Assembly (NCBI RefSeq): GCF_016595675.1
Contig: NZ_JAENJH010000009.1
Span: forward strand, 124,001-188,000
Direction: 5' to 3'
Length of the DNA: 64,000 bases
Source of the DNA: Prauserella cavernicola
Lineage (GTDB): Bacteria; Actinomycetota; Actinomycetes; Mycobacteriales; Pseudonocardiaceae
The notes under the pieces are model-generated. The model was not told the DNA's origin, ran no database searches, and saw only the letters and a list, made by a program, of their open reading frames with translations. Positions 8,894 to 20,338 of the stretch are shown here, one piece after another (position 1 is the first letter of the stretch; each line of letters starts with the position of its first letter). The translations under genes were made by a program, and so were the position numbers.

Positions 8894-10993
8894 GTGAGCC
8901 GTCCGGAGACCACCCCGCTGTGGGACCTGCCCCAGCCCGAACCCGCGCCGCCCGCGAGGAAGGCGAGCACGCCGGGGAAGGGTAAAGCGGGCAAGGGGAC
9001 GCGCGCGGCCTCTTCCCGCAAGGGGCGGCGCGAGCCCGCGGAGTCGGCTCCGATCGCCAGGGTGATCGTGGATGTTCCGCTCGCGCACCTCGACCGGACC
9101 TTCGACTACCACGTTCCCCGTGAGCTCGGCGACGCCGCGGTGCCCGGCTGCCGGGTGCGGGTGCGGTTCGCGGGTCAGCTCGTGGACGGGTTCCTGCTCG
9201 AGCGGGCGGACACCACCGAACACCAGGGCAGGCTCGCGTTCCTGGAACGCGTCACCTCCAGCGAACAGGTGCTGCCGCCCCGGCTCGCGACGCTGTGCCG
9301 CGCGGTCGCCGAGCGCTACGGCGGCACGCTGATCGACGTGCTGCGCCTGGCCATGCCGCCGCGCCACGCCAAGGCCGAGGCCGAGCCTCCTCGCGAGCCC
9401 GCACCAGTCCCGGACGAGCCGGACTGCGAGGGCTGGCGGCGTTATCCGTGGGGGCCGGGGTTCACCGACGCGCTGCGCGCGGGCAGGGCGGCGCACGGGG
9501 TCTGGCAGGCGCTGCCGGGGGAGGACTGGCCCGCGCGGCTGGCCGAGCTGGCGACCACCGTCGCGGCGAGTGGGCGTGGCGCCGTGCTCGTGGCGCCGGA
9601 CCACCGCGACGTGACCAGGTTGCGGGACGCGTGCGCCGCGCTCGCCGGCGAGGACGCCGTCGTGGCGCTGTCGGCCGACCTCGGGCCCGCCGAGCGGTAC
9701 CGCCGCTGGCTCGCCGTACTGCGCGGTGCGGTGCGGATCGTGGTCGGCACGCGCGCCGCCATGTTCGCACCCGTCGTCGACCCCGGCCTGTTCGTGGTGT
9801 GGGACGACGGCGACGACCTGCACGCCGATCCGCACATGCCGTACCCGCAGGTGCGCGACGTGTTGATGTTGCGTGCTCACGCCGACGCGGCCTCGTTCCT
9901 CGTCGCCGGCTACACCAGGACCGCCGAGGCGCAGTTGCTGCTGGACTCCGGGTGGGCGCACCCGATCGTCGCCGCGCGCGACGAGCTGCGGGCGGCCGCG
10001 CCGCGCGTGACGCCCACGGGCGAGGACTTCGACGTGGCCCGCGACGAGGCGGCCCGTGCCGCCCGCCTGCCCTCGGTGGCGTTCGAGGCCGCCCGCGCCG
10101 GGCTGGCAGCCGGAGCGCCCGTGCTCGTGCAGGTGCCCCGGCGCGGCTACGTGCCCGGCCTGGCGTGCGGGCACTGCCGCGCTCCCGCCCGGTGCCGCCG
10201 GTGCGCGGGCCCGCTGATGCTGCCGGGCGGCGGCGGGGTACCGCGCTGTCGCTGGTGTGGCGTCGCGGACGCCGCCTACCGCTGCGGCACGTGCGGCTCC
10301 AGCCGTCTGCGCGCGGTGGTGGTCGGCGCGAAGCGGACCGCGGAGGAGCTCGGCAGGGCGTTCTCCGGTGTCCCGGTGCGCACCTCGGGTGCGGGTGAGG
10401 TGCTGGCGACCGTCCCGGCCAAGCCCGCGCTGGTGGTGGCGACGCCCGGTGCGGAGCCCGTGGCCGAGGCCGGGTACGGCGCGGCGCTGCTGCTCGACGG
10501 CTGGGCGCTGCTGGGCAGGCAGGACCTGCGCGCGACGGAGGAGACGCTGCGCCGGTGGATGACGGCGGCCGCGCTCGTCCGCCCCGGACGGGACGGCGGC
10601 CGCGTGGTCGTCGGCGCGGACGCGGGTATCCCGCCGGTACAGGCACTCGTGCGCTGGGACCCGGGCTGGCACGCCGGCCTGGAGCTGGCCGAGCGCAAGG
10701 AACTGGGCTTCCCTCCCGCGGTGCGGATGGCGAGCTTCGAGGGCACTCCCGACGCCGTCGCGGCGCTGCTCGACGAGCTCGCCCTGCCCGAGGGGGCCGA
10801 GGTGCTCGGTCCCGTGCCGGTGGGCGAGATCGACGAGGACGGCAACAGCGAACGCGAGCGCGCGCTGGTGCGCGTGCCGCGTGCGCAGGGCCGCGCACTG
10901 GCGTCGTCGGCCCACGCGGTGAGCGCGCTCCGAAACGCCCGCAAGGAAGCCGACCCGATCCGCATCCAGCTGGACCCGCTGACCCTGATCTGA
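8894..10993 (+). CDS. priA: PriA-like primosomal protein N' lacking helicase motifs
   Basis: PriA restarts stalled replication forks. 699 aa from a GTG at 8894. After a basic low-complexity N terminus comes the 3'-DNA-binding domain (IARVIVDVPLAHLDRTFDYHVP), then a helicase-like region that has lost its ATPase motifs: no GxGKT Walker A, and the DEEH box has become WDDGDDLH. The zinc-binding part keeps eight cysteines (ACGHCRAPARCRRC...CRWCG...CGTCG). Actinobacterial PriA proteins are known to be degenerate in this way and are thought not to unwind DNA. Context before fmt and rsmB matches mycobacteria. Confidence 0.93.
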   Translation: MSRPETTPLWDLPQPEPAPPARKASTPGKGKAGKGTRAASSRKGRREPAESAPIARVIVDVPLAHLDRTFDYHVPRELGDAAVPGCRVRVRFAGQLVDGFLLERADTTEHQGRLAFLERVTSSEQVLPPRLATLCRAVAERYGGTLIDVLRLAMPPRHAKAEAEPPREPAPVPDEPDCEGWRRYPWGPGFTDALRAGRAAHGVWQALPGEDWPARLAELATTVAASGRGAVLVAPDHRDVTRLRDACAALAGEDAVVALSADLGPAERYRRWLAVLRGAVRIVVGTRAAMFAPVVDPGLFVVWDDGDDLHADPHMPYPQVRDVLMLRAHADAASFLVAGYTRTAEAQLLLDSGWAHPIVAARDELRAAAPRVTPTGEDFDVARDEAARAARLPSVAFEAARAGLAAGAPVLVQVPRRGYVPGLACGHCRAPARCRRCAGPLMLPGGGGVPRCRWCGVADAAYRCGTCGSSRLRAVVVGAKRTAEELGRAFSGVPVRTSGAGEVLATVPAKPALVVATPGAEPVAEAGYGAALLLDGWALLGRQDLRATEETLRRWMTAAALVRPGRDGGRVVVGADAGIPPVQALVRWDPGWHAGLELAERKELGFPPAVRMASFEGTPDAVAALLDELALPEGAEVLGPVPVGEIDEDGNSERERALVRVPRAQGRALASSAHAVSALRNARKEADPIRIQLDPLTLI

Positions 10994-11019
10994 TCTCGCC
11001 GCACCGCTGGCCCCACCTG

Positions 11020-11074
11020 TGCGGTGAAGGGCACCTTTACTGCGTTCAATGCAGTAAAGGTGCCCTTCACCGCA
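11020..11074. repeat. Dispersed palindromic repeat, copy 1
   Basis: Perfect 24-bp inverted arms (11020-11043 and 11051-11074) around the 7-nt centre GTTCAAT. The arms contain GTGAAGGGCACCTTTACTGC and its complement. A near-identical copy lies at 18703-18749. It occupies the gap between priA and fmt, 26 nt after the priA stop, and would form a very stable hairpin in RNA, so it may act as a terminator as well as being a dispersed element. Its multiplication mechanism is unknown to me. Confidence 0.9.
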
Positions 11075-11109
11075 GCCGGGCTGCTCCGGGGGCGCGGGGG
11101 TGCGCGGCT

Positions 11110-11115
11110 TAGACT
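11110..11115 (+). promoter_or_regulatory. -10 box TAGACT upstream of fmt
   Basis: Matches the TAnnnT actinobacterial -10 seen repeatedly in this window. Transcription would begin near 11122-11124, giving a leader of about 33 nt before the fmt ATG at 11156. It lies just downstream of the palindromic repeat, so fmt-rsmB would be transcribed independently of priA. No good -35 is visible. Confidence 0.5.
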
Positions 11116-11155
11116 GACCGGCGATGTTGTGCTCTCCCTCGCTTCCGGAACGCCG

Positions 11156-12082
11156 ATGAGGCTCGTGTTCGCGGGCACGCCCGATCCCGCCGTCCCCTCG
11201 CTGCGCGCGCTGCTGGAGTCGCCGCGCCACGAGGTCGTCGCCGTCGTGACCCGCCCCGACGCCCCGGCCGGCCGCGGCCGCAGGCTCGTGCGCTCGCCGG
11301 TCGGCGCGCTCGCCGACGAGCACGGCATCGAGGTGCTCACGCCCGCGACGGCGGGCGACCCCGACTTCCTTGCCAGGCTCACCGAGCTCGCGCCCGACGC
11401 GTGTCCCGTCGTGGCCTACGGCGCCCTGCTGCCGCAGCGCGCGCTCGACATTCCCCGGCACGGCTGGGTCAACCTGCACTTCTCCCTGCTGCCCGCGTGG
11501 CGGGGCGCGGCGCCCGTCCAGGCCGCGATCAGGGCCGGTGACGAGTTCACCGGCGCGTCGACGTTCCGGATCGTCAAGGAGCTCGACGCGGGCCCGGTCT
11601 ACGGCGTGGTCACCGAGAAGATCGGCGACACCGACACCGCAGGCGAGCTGCTGGGCAGGCTCGCGGAGTCCGGCGCCGCGCTGCTCGGTTCCACGATGGA
11701 CGGCATCGCCGACGACGCCCTCAGCGCGGTGCCGCAACCGGCCGACGGCGTGACCTACGCGCCGAAGGTGTCCGCCGAGGATGCGAAGGTCGCCTTCACC
11801 GACCCGGCAGCGGCGATCGACCGGCACGTGCGCGCGGTGACCCCGGAGCCGGGAGCCTGGGCGTTGTTCCGCGAGGAGCGGTTCAAGCTCGGTCCCGTGA
11901 CGCCCGTCGAGGCGTCGCGGCTGGCACCGGGCGAGCTGCTCGTCGAGCGCAAGCGCGTGCTCGTGGGCACGGCCACCACGCCGGTGGCGCTGGGCGAGGT
12001 GCAGGCACAGGGGAAGAAGCGAATGGCGGCGGCCGACTGGGCGCGCGGCACCAGGATCGAGCACGAGGAGCGCCTCACATGA
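11156..12082 (+). CDS. fmt: Methionyl-tRNA formyltransferase
   Basis: Formylates the initiator Met-tRNA with 10-formyl-tetrahydrofolate. 308 aa. The start at ATG 11156 gives the canonical [19 protein letters not shown]; an in-frame GTG at 11129 would add nine atypical residues. The catalytic region [16 protein letters not shown] (Asn-His in NLHFSLLP just before it) and the DTAGELL segment are intact, and the C-terminal OB-like domain is present. The stop overlaps the rsmB start by ATGA. A -10 box at 11110 is the probable promoter. Confidence 0.96.
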   Translation: MRLVFAGTPDPAVPSLRALLESPRHEVVAVVTRPDAPAGRGRRLVRSPVGALADEHGIEVLTPATAGDPDFLARLTELAPDACPVVAYGALLPQRALDIPRHGWVNLHFSLLPAWRGAAPVQAAIRAGDEFTGASTFRIVKELDAGPVYGVVTEKIGDTDTAGELLGRLAESGAALLGSTMDGIADDALSAVPQPADGVTYAPKVSAEDAKVAFTDPAAAIDRHVRAVTPEPGAWALFREERFKLGPVTPVEASRLAPGELLVERKRVLVGTATTPVALGEVQAQGKKRMAAADWARGTRIEHEERLT

Positions 12083-13500
12083 CCTCACCCGGCAGGCGGC
12101 CGAACCACGACCGCAATCGCAGGCCGGCCCCGCGCAAGCAGGGCCCCCGCAAACCGCCCGCGCAGGACCCGGCGCGGCGCGCGGCGTTCGACGCGCTGCG
12201 CGCGGTCAGCGAGCGCGACGCCTACGTGAACCTGGTGCTGCCCGATCTGTTGCGCGAGCGCCGGATCACCGGCCGCGACGCCGCGCTCGCCACCGAACTC
12301 ACCTACGGCACCGCGCGGGCGCAGGGACTGCTCGACGAGATCATCGGCGCGTGCATCGACCGTCCGCTGTCCAACGTGGACAAGGCCGTGCTGGACGCGC
12401 TGCGCCTCGGCGCCTACCAGTTGCTGCGCACGCGGATTCCTCCGCACGCCGCCGTCGCGTCCACAGTGGACCTGGTGCGCGAGGAGGCGGGCTCGCACGT
12501 CGGCGGGTTCGCCAACGCCGTGCTGCGGGGCGTGTCCGAGAAGGACGAGGCCGCGTGGCTGGAGGAGCTCTCTCCTGACCGCGAGAAGGACCCCATCGGC
12601 TACCTCGCGATGAACACCGCGCACCCGCGCTGGGTCGCGCGCTCGTTCGCCGAGGCACTGGGCGACAAGGGGCCCGAGCTCGAGGCCGCGCTCGCCGCGG
12701 ACGACGCCAGGCCCGCGGTGCACCTGCTCGCCAAGCCAGGCGAGATCAGCGCCGACGAGCTCGCCGCCATCACCGGCGGCGACGTCGCGCCCTACTCGCC
12801 CTACGGCGTGCACCTGCCGACGGGCACCGGCGACCTCGCCGAGTCCGAGGCCATCCGCGAGCGCCTGGCCGTGGTGCAGGACGAGGGCAGCCAGCTGGTC
12901 GCGGTGGCCGCGACCGACGCGCCCGTCGACGGCGAGGACTCGCGCTGGCTCGACCTGTGCGCCGGTCCCGGCGGCAAGGCCGTGCTGCTCGGCTCGCTCG
13001 CCGCGACCTCGGGCGCGACGGTGGATGCCGTCGAGGTGACACCGCACCGCGCGAAGCTCGTGCAGCGGGCCACCGACGGTCTTCCCGTCACCGTGCACAC
13101 CGACGACGGCCGCGAGCCGGACCTCCAGGGCGGCTACGACCGGGTGCTGCTCGACGCGCCGTGCAGCGGGCTCGGCTCGCTGCGCAGGCGCCCCGAGTCG
13201 CGCTGGCGCCGCCAGCCCTCCGACGTTCCCGGCCTGACGAAGCTGCAGAGCGAGCTGCTCGCCTCGGCGTTCCGGCTCGTGCGGCCGGGCGGGATCGTGG
13301 CCTACGTGGTGTGCACGCCGCACCTGGCCGAGACCGAGGGCGTGTTCGGCGACGGCGTGCGCAGGGCGGGCGCCGAGGTGCTGGACGCGCGGGAGTTCTT
13401 CCCCGGCGTCCCGCTGCTCGGCGACGGTCCGTACGTGCAGCTGTGGCCGCACCGGCACGGCACCGACGCCATGTTCTGCGCACTCGCCCGCGCGAAGTGA
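12079..13500 (+). CDS. rsmB: 16S rRNA m5C967 methyltransferase (RsmB/Sun family)
   Basis: SAM-dependent RNA cytosine-5 methyltransferase of the RsmB family, acting on 16S rRNA. 473 aa, starting in an ATGA overlap with fmt. A basic N-terminal tail leads into a NusB-like RNA-binding domain (about residues 30-180, [11 protein letters not shown]...[10 protein letters not shown]), then a Rossmann fold with the SAM motif [15 protein letters not shown], the nucleophile motif [20 protein letters not shown], and the second Cys in [13 protein letters not shown]. The final flavoprotein-like gene overlaps its stop. Confidence 0.94.
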   Translation: MTSPGRRPNHDRNRRPAPRKQGPRKPPAQDPARRAAFDALRAVSERDAYVNLVLPDLLRERRITGRDAALATELTYGTARAQGLLDEIIGACIDRPLSNVDKAVLDALRLGAYQLLRTRIPPHAAVASTVDLVREEAGSHVGGFANAVLRGVSEKDEAAWLEELSPDREKDPIGYLAMNTAHPRWVARSFAEALGDKGPELEAALAADDARPAVHLLAKPGEISADELAAITGGDVAPYSPYGVHLPTGTGDLAESEAIRERLAVVQDEGSQLVAVAATDAPVDGEDSRWLDLCAGPGGKAVLLGSLAATSGATVDAVEVTPHRAKLVQRATDGLPVTVHTDDGREPDLQGGYDRVLLDAPCSGLGSLRRRPESRWRRQPSDVPGLTKLQSELLASAFRLVRPGGIVAYVVCTPHLAETEGVFGDGVRRAGAEVLDAREFFPGVPLLGDGPYVQLWPHRHGTDAMFCALARAK

Positions 13501-14015
13501 GCCGCGTACTGGGGCTCGTGGTCAGCTCGTGCGGCGGCGCCGAGACGCGGCTGTGCGCCGAGCTGGCCGGCCCCGCGGCGGAGCGGGGCTGGCGGCTCGC
13601 GGTCACGCTCACGCCCACGGCCGGGCGGTGGCTCGCCGCGAGCGGTGAGCTGGACCGTCTGCGCGGGCTCACGGACCTGGAGGTCCGCAGCCGGTCGCGG
13701 CTGCCCGGCGAGCCGAGGCCGCACCCCGATCCCGAAGTGTTCCTGTTCGCCCCCGCGTCGGCGGGCTCGGTCGCGAAGCTGGCGCTGGGCCTCGCCGACA
13801 ACCAGGCGATGACGGTGCTCGGCGACGCGCTCGGCGACCCGGCCGTGACGATCGTCGTCGGCTACCAGGTGCGGGACACGCGCTTCGGCCACCCGGCCTG
13901 GCAGGGCCACCTCGACGCGCTGGCCTCCGCGGGGGTGCGCACGCACCGGCTCGACTGGGCGGGTCCGTGGACCGGCGTGCTCGACCTGCTGCCCGGCGGC
14001 TCGCCCGCGAGTTGA
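13497..14015 (+). CDS. Flavoprotein-family protein (CoaC/HFCD fold), function unknown
   Basis: 172 aa, starting in a GTGA overlap with rsmB. It has the layout of the flavoprotein family that includes CoaC and lantibiotic-type cysteine decarboxylases: an N-terminal [15 protein letters not shown] strand-loop, a PASANT-like segment ([24 protein letters not shown]), and a conserved-looking [10 protein letters not shown] near the end where CoaC has its PxMxxxM clamp. It lacks the clear active-site His of CoaC. A true coaBC is present at 5198, so this is a separate flavin-binding enzyme of unknown substrate. Coupling to rsmB is positional only. Confidence 0.75.
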   Translation: MSRVLGLVVSSCGGAETRLCAELAGPAAERGWRLAVTLTPTAGRWLAASGELDRLRGLTDLEVRSRSRLPGEPRPHPDPEVFLFAPASAGSVAKLALGLADNQAMTVLGDALGDPAVTIVVGYQVRDTRFGHPAWQGHLDALASAGVRTHRLDWAGPWTGVLDLLPGGSPAS

Positions 14016-14037
14016 GTCCGGCCACCACCGGAAGGGT

Positions 14038-14058
14038 CCGCACCCGTCCGGGGTGCGG
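14038..14058 (+). terminator. Hairpin ahead of rpe
   Basis: CCGCACCC pairs with GGGTGCGG across a 5-nt loop (GTCCG). It sits 23 nt after the flavoprotein stop and just before the rpe -10 box. There is no U-tract, so it may be a terminator or simply a GC-rich hairpin. Confidence 0.4.
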
Positions 14059-14067
14059 GCCGGGCTC

Positions 14068-14073
14068 TAGACT
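14068..14073 (+). promoter_or_regulatory. -10 box TAGACT for leaderless rpe
   Basis: TAGACT followed by exactly 7 nt (CGCGCGC) and then the rpe GTG at 14081. Transcription starting at the G of the start codon would give a leaderless mRNA, a common actinobacterial arrangement. No recognisable -35 or Shine-Dalgarno is present. Confidence 0.7.
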
Positions 14074-14080
14074 CGCGCGC

Positions 14081-14770
14081 GTGGCCCTTCAACCGCTGAT
14101 CGCACCTAGCATCCTGTCCGCCGACTTCGCCCGCCTCGGCGCGGAGATCGACGCCGTGGCGAAGGCGGGGGACACCCGCGCCGACTGGGTCCACGTGGAC
14201 GTCATGGACGCCCACTTCGTCCCCAACCTGACGCTGGGGCTTCCCGTGGTGCAGTCGCTGCTGAAGAGCACCGACGTGCCGCTGGACTGCCACCTCATGA
14301 TCGAGGACCCGGATCGCTGGGCTCCTGGCTACGCCGAGGCCGGCGCCCACAACGTCACCGTGCACGTCGAGGCGGCGCACGACCCCGTGATGCTCGCCAA
14401 GAACCTGCGCGCCGCGGGGTCCAAGGCCGGGCTCTCGATCAAGCCGAACACGCCGCTCGAGGACCACCTCGACACGCTCAAGCACTACGACACCCTGCTG
14501 GTGATGTCGGTCGAGCCCGGCTTCGGAGGGCAGTCCTTCATCCCCGAGGTGCTCGAGAAGGTCCGCACCGCGCGCAGGCTGGTCGACACCGGGCACCTGC
14601 GGGTGCTGGTGGAGATCGACGGCGGCATCAACGCCGACACCATCGAGCAGGCCGCCGAGGCCGGTGTCGACTGCTTCGTGGCCGGGTCCGCCGTGTACGG
14701 CGCGCAGGACCCCGGCCAGGCCGTCGCCGCGTTGCGCGCGCAGGCCGCGCGGGCCAGGGCGGCGCACTGA
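14081..14770 (+). CDS. rpe: Ribulose-phosphate 3-epimerase
   Basis: Interconverts ribulose 5-phosphate and xylulose 5-phosphate in the pentose phosphate pathway. 229 aa from GTG 14081, chosen because it lies 7 nt after the -10 TAGACT and gives the canonical [20 protein letters not shown]. Metal-binding and catalytic motifs are complete: [42 protein letters not shown] and EIDGGIN. It opens a cluster with the riboflavin genes, which draw on ribulose 5-phosphate through RibB; this may explain the conserved adjacency. Confidence 0.97.
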   Translation: MALQPLIAPSILSADFARLGAEIDAVAKAGDTRADWVHVDVMDAHFVPNLTLGLPVVQSLLKSTDVPLDCHLMIEDPDRWAPGYAEAGAHNVTVHVEAAHDPVMLAKNLRAAGSKAGLSIKPNTPLEDHLDTLKHYDTLLVMSVEPGFGGQSFIPEVLEKVRTARRLVDTGHLRVLVEIDGGINADTIEQAAEAGVDCFVAGSAVYGAQDPGQAVAALRAQAARARAAH

Positions 14771-14771
14771 G

Positions 14772-15808
14772 GTGAGTCCTCCCGCAGGCGAGCGCGACAC
14801 CATGGCGGTGGCGCTCGCCCAGAGTGAGACCGTGCGCGGCACCACGAGCCCGAACCCGCCCGTCGGCGCCGTGATCCTCGACGCGGACGGCGTCCTGGTC
14901 GGCCGCGGTGCCACGCAGCCACCTGGAGGTCCGCACGCCGAGGTCATGGCACTGCGCGAGGCGGGTGAGCGGGCCAGGGGCGGCACGGCGTTCGTGACGC
15001 TCGAACCGTGTTCCCACCACGGCCGCACCCCGCCGTGCACGGGCGCGTTGCTCGACGCCGGGATCGCCGCCGTGCGGTTCGCCGTCGCCGACCCGCACCC
15101 GCTGGGCGCGGGGGGAGCCGGGGTGCTGCGGGCTGCGGGCGTCGACGTCCGCGAGGGGCTGCTCGCCGACGAGGTCGCGGGCGGTCCGTTGCGGCCGTGG
15201 CTGCACTTCGTGCGCACCGGGCGGCCGCACGTCACGTGGAAGTACGCCGTGACCCTCGATGGCAGGGTGGCCGCCGCCGACGGCACGAGCCGCTGGATCT
15301 CGGGGCCCGCCTCGCGCGCGGAGGTCCACGCCATCCGGGCCGCGGCCGACGCGATCGTGGCCGGGACGGGCACCGTGCGCGCCGACGACGCGTGGCTCAC
15401 CGTGCGCGACGCCGACGGACATCTCGCGTCGCGCCAACCACTTCGAGTGGTGGTGGGCACAGGCGGCATACCGGAGAACTCGCGGGTGTTGGACGAGTCG
15501 GCGGAGACGCTGCTCGTCCGGACCCATGATCCGGACGAGGTGCTGACGGCGCTCACGGAGCGTGGGGTGGTGGACGTGCTGCTGGAGGGCGGGCCGACGC
15601 TCGCGGGCGCGTTCGTGGCGGCGGGCCGGGTCGACCGGATCCTGGCCTACGTCGCGCCCTCGCTGCTCGGCGCGGGTCCGGCGGCGCTGGGGCCGTCGGG
15701 AGTGTCGACCATCACCGAAGCACACCGTTGGCGGGTCGAAGGGGTCACCATGAGCGGAGACGACGTGCGGATCGCCGCTGTTCCGCTCACCGGCGAGGGA
15801 GGCAGCTA

Positions 15809-15809
<1 letters not shown>
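14772..15809 (+). CDS. ribD: Riboflavin-specific deaminase / reductase
   Basis: Two steps of riboflavin synthesis: deamination of the pyrimidine ring and NADPH reduction of the ribosyl side chain. 345 aa, GTG start 1 nt after the rpe stop. The N-terminal deaminase shows GGPHAEVMAL and EPCSHHGRTPPC (zinc ligands His, Cys, Cys and the catalytic Glu). The C-terminal reductase shows VTWKYAVTLDGRVAAADGTSRWISG and LLEGGPTLAGAFVAAGRVDR. Its stop shares a base with the ribE start (TAGTG). Confidence 0.96.
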
Positions 15810-18691
<2,882 letters not shown>

Positions 18692-18702
18692 CCACGCATG
18701 TC

Positions 18703-18749
18703 GTGAAGGGCACCTTAACTGCGTTGAACGCAGTAAAGGTGCCCTTCAC
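18703..18749. repeat. Dispersed palindromic repeat, copy 2
   Basis: 23-bp arms (18703-18725 and 18727-18749) with one mismatch (A for T at 18717). The sequence matches copy 1 at 11020-11074 except at the centre (GTTGAAC instead of GTTCAAT) and the outermost bases. It lies between the convergent ends of the PH-like gene and xthA, 15 nt from the latter stop, so it could serve as a bidirectional terminator. Confidence 0.9.
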
Positions 18750-18763
18750 CGCAGTCAGGGGTG

Positions 18764-19543
18764 CTACAGGGAGAGGTCGACTACCACCGGGGCGTGGTCG
18801 CTGGCGCCCTTGCCCTTGCGCTCGTCGCGGTCCACGTAGGCGTCGGTGACCGCGCCCGCGAACGCCGCGTCGGCGTAGACCAGGTCGATGCGCATGCCGT
18901 TGTTCTTCGGGAACGCGAGCTGGCGGTAGTCCCAGTAGGTGAAGGGCCGGTCGTACTTCAGCGCCCTCGGCAGCACGTCGGTGAGGCCGGTGTCACGCAG
19001 CATCGCCAGCGCCTTGCGCTCGGGCTCGGTGACGTGGGTCGACTCGGTGAACAGCGAGATGTCCCAGACGTCGTCGTCGGTGGGTGCGATGTTGAAGTCG
19101 CCCAGGACCGCGAACGGGCGTTCGGCCGCGCGCTCGGCGAGCACCGTCGTCTGCAGAGCCTCCAGCCAGCGCAGCTTGTAGGCGTAGTGCGCGTGGTCCG
19201 GTTCGCGGCCGTTGGGCACGTACACCGACCACACGCGGACGCCGCCGCAGGTCGCGCCGATCGCCCTCGGCTCGGCGACGTCCTCGTAGCCGGGCTGGTC
19301 GACGAGGCCGCGGGTGACGTCGGTGAGCCCGACCTTCGACAGCACGGCGACACCGTTCCACCGGCCGGTGCCGTGGCTGGCCACCTCGTAGCCGAGCTCG
19401 GTGATCTCGGCGGTGGGGAAGGCCTCGTCGGTGCACTTGAGCTCCTGCACGCACAGCACGTCGGGCTGCGCGGAGGACAGCCAGGCGAGCAGCCGGGGCA
19501 GGCGAGCGGTGACCGAGTTGACGTTCCACGTGGCGATCCGCAT
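18764..19543 (-). CDS. xthA: Exodeoxyribonuclease III (AP endonuclease)
   Basis: Base-excision repair nuclease cutting at abasic sites and degrading 3' ends. 259 aa; the ATG at 19543 gives the canonical MRIATWNVNSVTARLPRL. Catalytic motifs of the ExoIII family are intact: VLCVQELKC (metal Glu), VYVPNGR, LGDFNIAP, MRIDLVYAD and GASDHAPVVVDL (Asp-His pair). Transcribed on the minus strand, divergent from a HAD gene, with a CCGTATA-N6-TATACGG palindrome in the shared promoter region. Placement beside the riboflavin genes is accidental as far as I can see. Confidence 0.96.
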   Translation of the reverse strand: MRIATWNVNSVTARLPRLLAWLSSAQPDVLCVQELKCTDEAFPTAEITELGYEVASHGTGRWNGVAVLSKVGLTDVTRGLVDQPGYEDVAEPRAIGATCGGVRVWSVYVPNGREPDHAHYAYKLRWLEALQTTVLAERAAERPFAVLGDFNIAPTDDDVWDISLFTESTHVTEPERKALAMLRDTGLTDVLPRALKYDRPFTYWDYRQLAFPKNNGMRIDLVYADAAFAGAVTDAYVDRDERKGKGASDHAPVVVDLSL

Positions 19544-19568
19544 CCGGCCACTTTCGCACACATGTTCT

Positions 19569-19588
19569 CCGTATAACGACCTATACGG
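19569..19588. promoter_or_regulatory. Inverted repeat CCGTATA-N6-TATACGG in divergent promoter region
   Basis: Perfect 7-bp arms spaced by ACGACC, in the 72-bp space between divergent xthA and the HAD gene. The AT-rich arms stand out in this GC-rich DNA. It overlaps the expected -35 zone of the HAD promoter, so it could be an operator for a dimeric repressor, or the TATAC elements may simply be opposed -10 boxes. Confidence 0.45.
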
Positions 19589-19603
19589 CGCGGCTCTGGT
19601 CCG

Positions 19604-19609
19604 TACCCT
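19604..19609 (+). promoter_or_regulatory. -10 box TACCCT for leaderless HAD gene
   Basis: TACCCT followed by 6 nt (GGGGTC) and the ATG at 19616. Fits the leaderless pattern seen at rpe and uvrC. Confidence 0.55.
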
Positions 19610-19615
19610 GGGGTC

Positions 19616-20293
19616 ATGACGCGCGCGAGGGCGGCGAGGCCCGACGTGGTCCTGTTCGACGTGTTCGAGACGCTCGTGCGGCTCGAGCCGCTGCGGCAGC
19701 GCTTCACCGACGCGGGCAGACCGGGCCACGAGCTGGAGCTGTTCTTCGCCCGCACACTGCGCGACGGCATGGCCTACACCCTCGCCGGTGACGCGCCGTC
19801 GTTCCGGGACGTCGCGGCGGCCCAGCTGGACCTCACCACCGGGCACACGCTCAGCAAGGCGTGGCGCGACCACATCCTCGACTCCTTCGCCGACCTGCCG
19901 TTGCAGCCCGACGCCGAGCCCGCGCTCGACCTGCTCGCCGCCGCGGATGTGCCCGCGTACGGCTTCACGCACGGCTCCTCGGCGATCCTCGAGACCATCG
20001 CCGACTGCTACGGAATCCGGCACAAGCTCAGGAAGGTGCTCTCCGCCGAGGCGATCCGGTCGTTCAAGCCGCCCGCGAAGGTCTACGAGTGGGCCTGCGA
20101 GCAGACCGGCACCGAGCGGAGCCGGACCGCGCTCGTCGCCGTGCACTCCTGGGACACCCACGGCGCCGTCCGCGCCGGACTGCTCGCCGGGTTCGCGACG
20201 CGGCTCGAAGGCGGGCTGCCCGCCGTGGCCGAGCGCCCGCACGTGGTGGCCGAGCGGGTCGACCAGGTCGTCGCCGCGCTGCTGGAGCTCTGA
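19616..20293 (+). CDS. HAD-superfamily hydrolase, haloacid dehalogenase type II-like
   Basis: 225 aa, ATG start 6 nt after a -10 box. HAD motifs: I, FDVFETL (nucleophile Asp; the +2 residue is Phe rather than Asp, as in haloacid dehalogenases and unlike phosphatases); II, GFTHGSS; III, SFKPPAKVYE (Lys); IV, VHSWDTHGAVRAG, resembling the S-x-x-WDxxGA motif of L-2-haloacid dehalogenases. Dehalogenase activity is the best guess from these motifs, but the physiological substrate is unknown. It sits upstream of uvrC, which has its own -10 box. Confidence 0.82.
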   Translation: MTRARAARPDVVLFDVFETLVRLEPLRQRFTDAGRPGHELELFFARTLRDGMAYTLAGDAPSFRDVAAAQLDLTTGHTLSKAWRDHILDSFADLPLQPDAEPALDLLAAADVPAYGFTHGSSAILETIADCYGIRHKLRKVLSAEAIRSFKPPAKVYEWACEQTGTERSRTALVAVHSWDTHGAVRAGLLAGFATRLEGGLPAVAERPHVVAERVDQVVAALLEL

Positions 20294-20326
20294 GCGGGGC
20301 CTCGGAGGGATGTCGGAGGTCCGCCA

Positions 20327-20332
20327 TAGGCT
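20327..20332 (+). promoter_or_regulatory. -10 box TAGGCT for leaderless uvrC
   Basis: TAGGCT, then 6 nt (GGTGGA), then the uvrC GTG at 20339. It implies the uvrC-rapZ-yvcK-whiA group starts transcription at the uvrC start codon. Confidence 0.7.
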
Positions 20333-20338
20333 GGTGGA

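Noticed and set aside
8693-12088. 1131-codon minus-strand frame across priA and fmt
   Set aside because: Antisense shadow: low-complexity His/Arg/Gly composition and no recognisable domain, while both plus-strand genes are certain.
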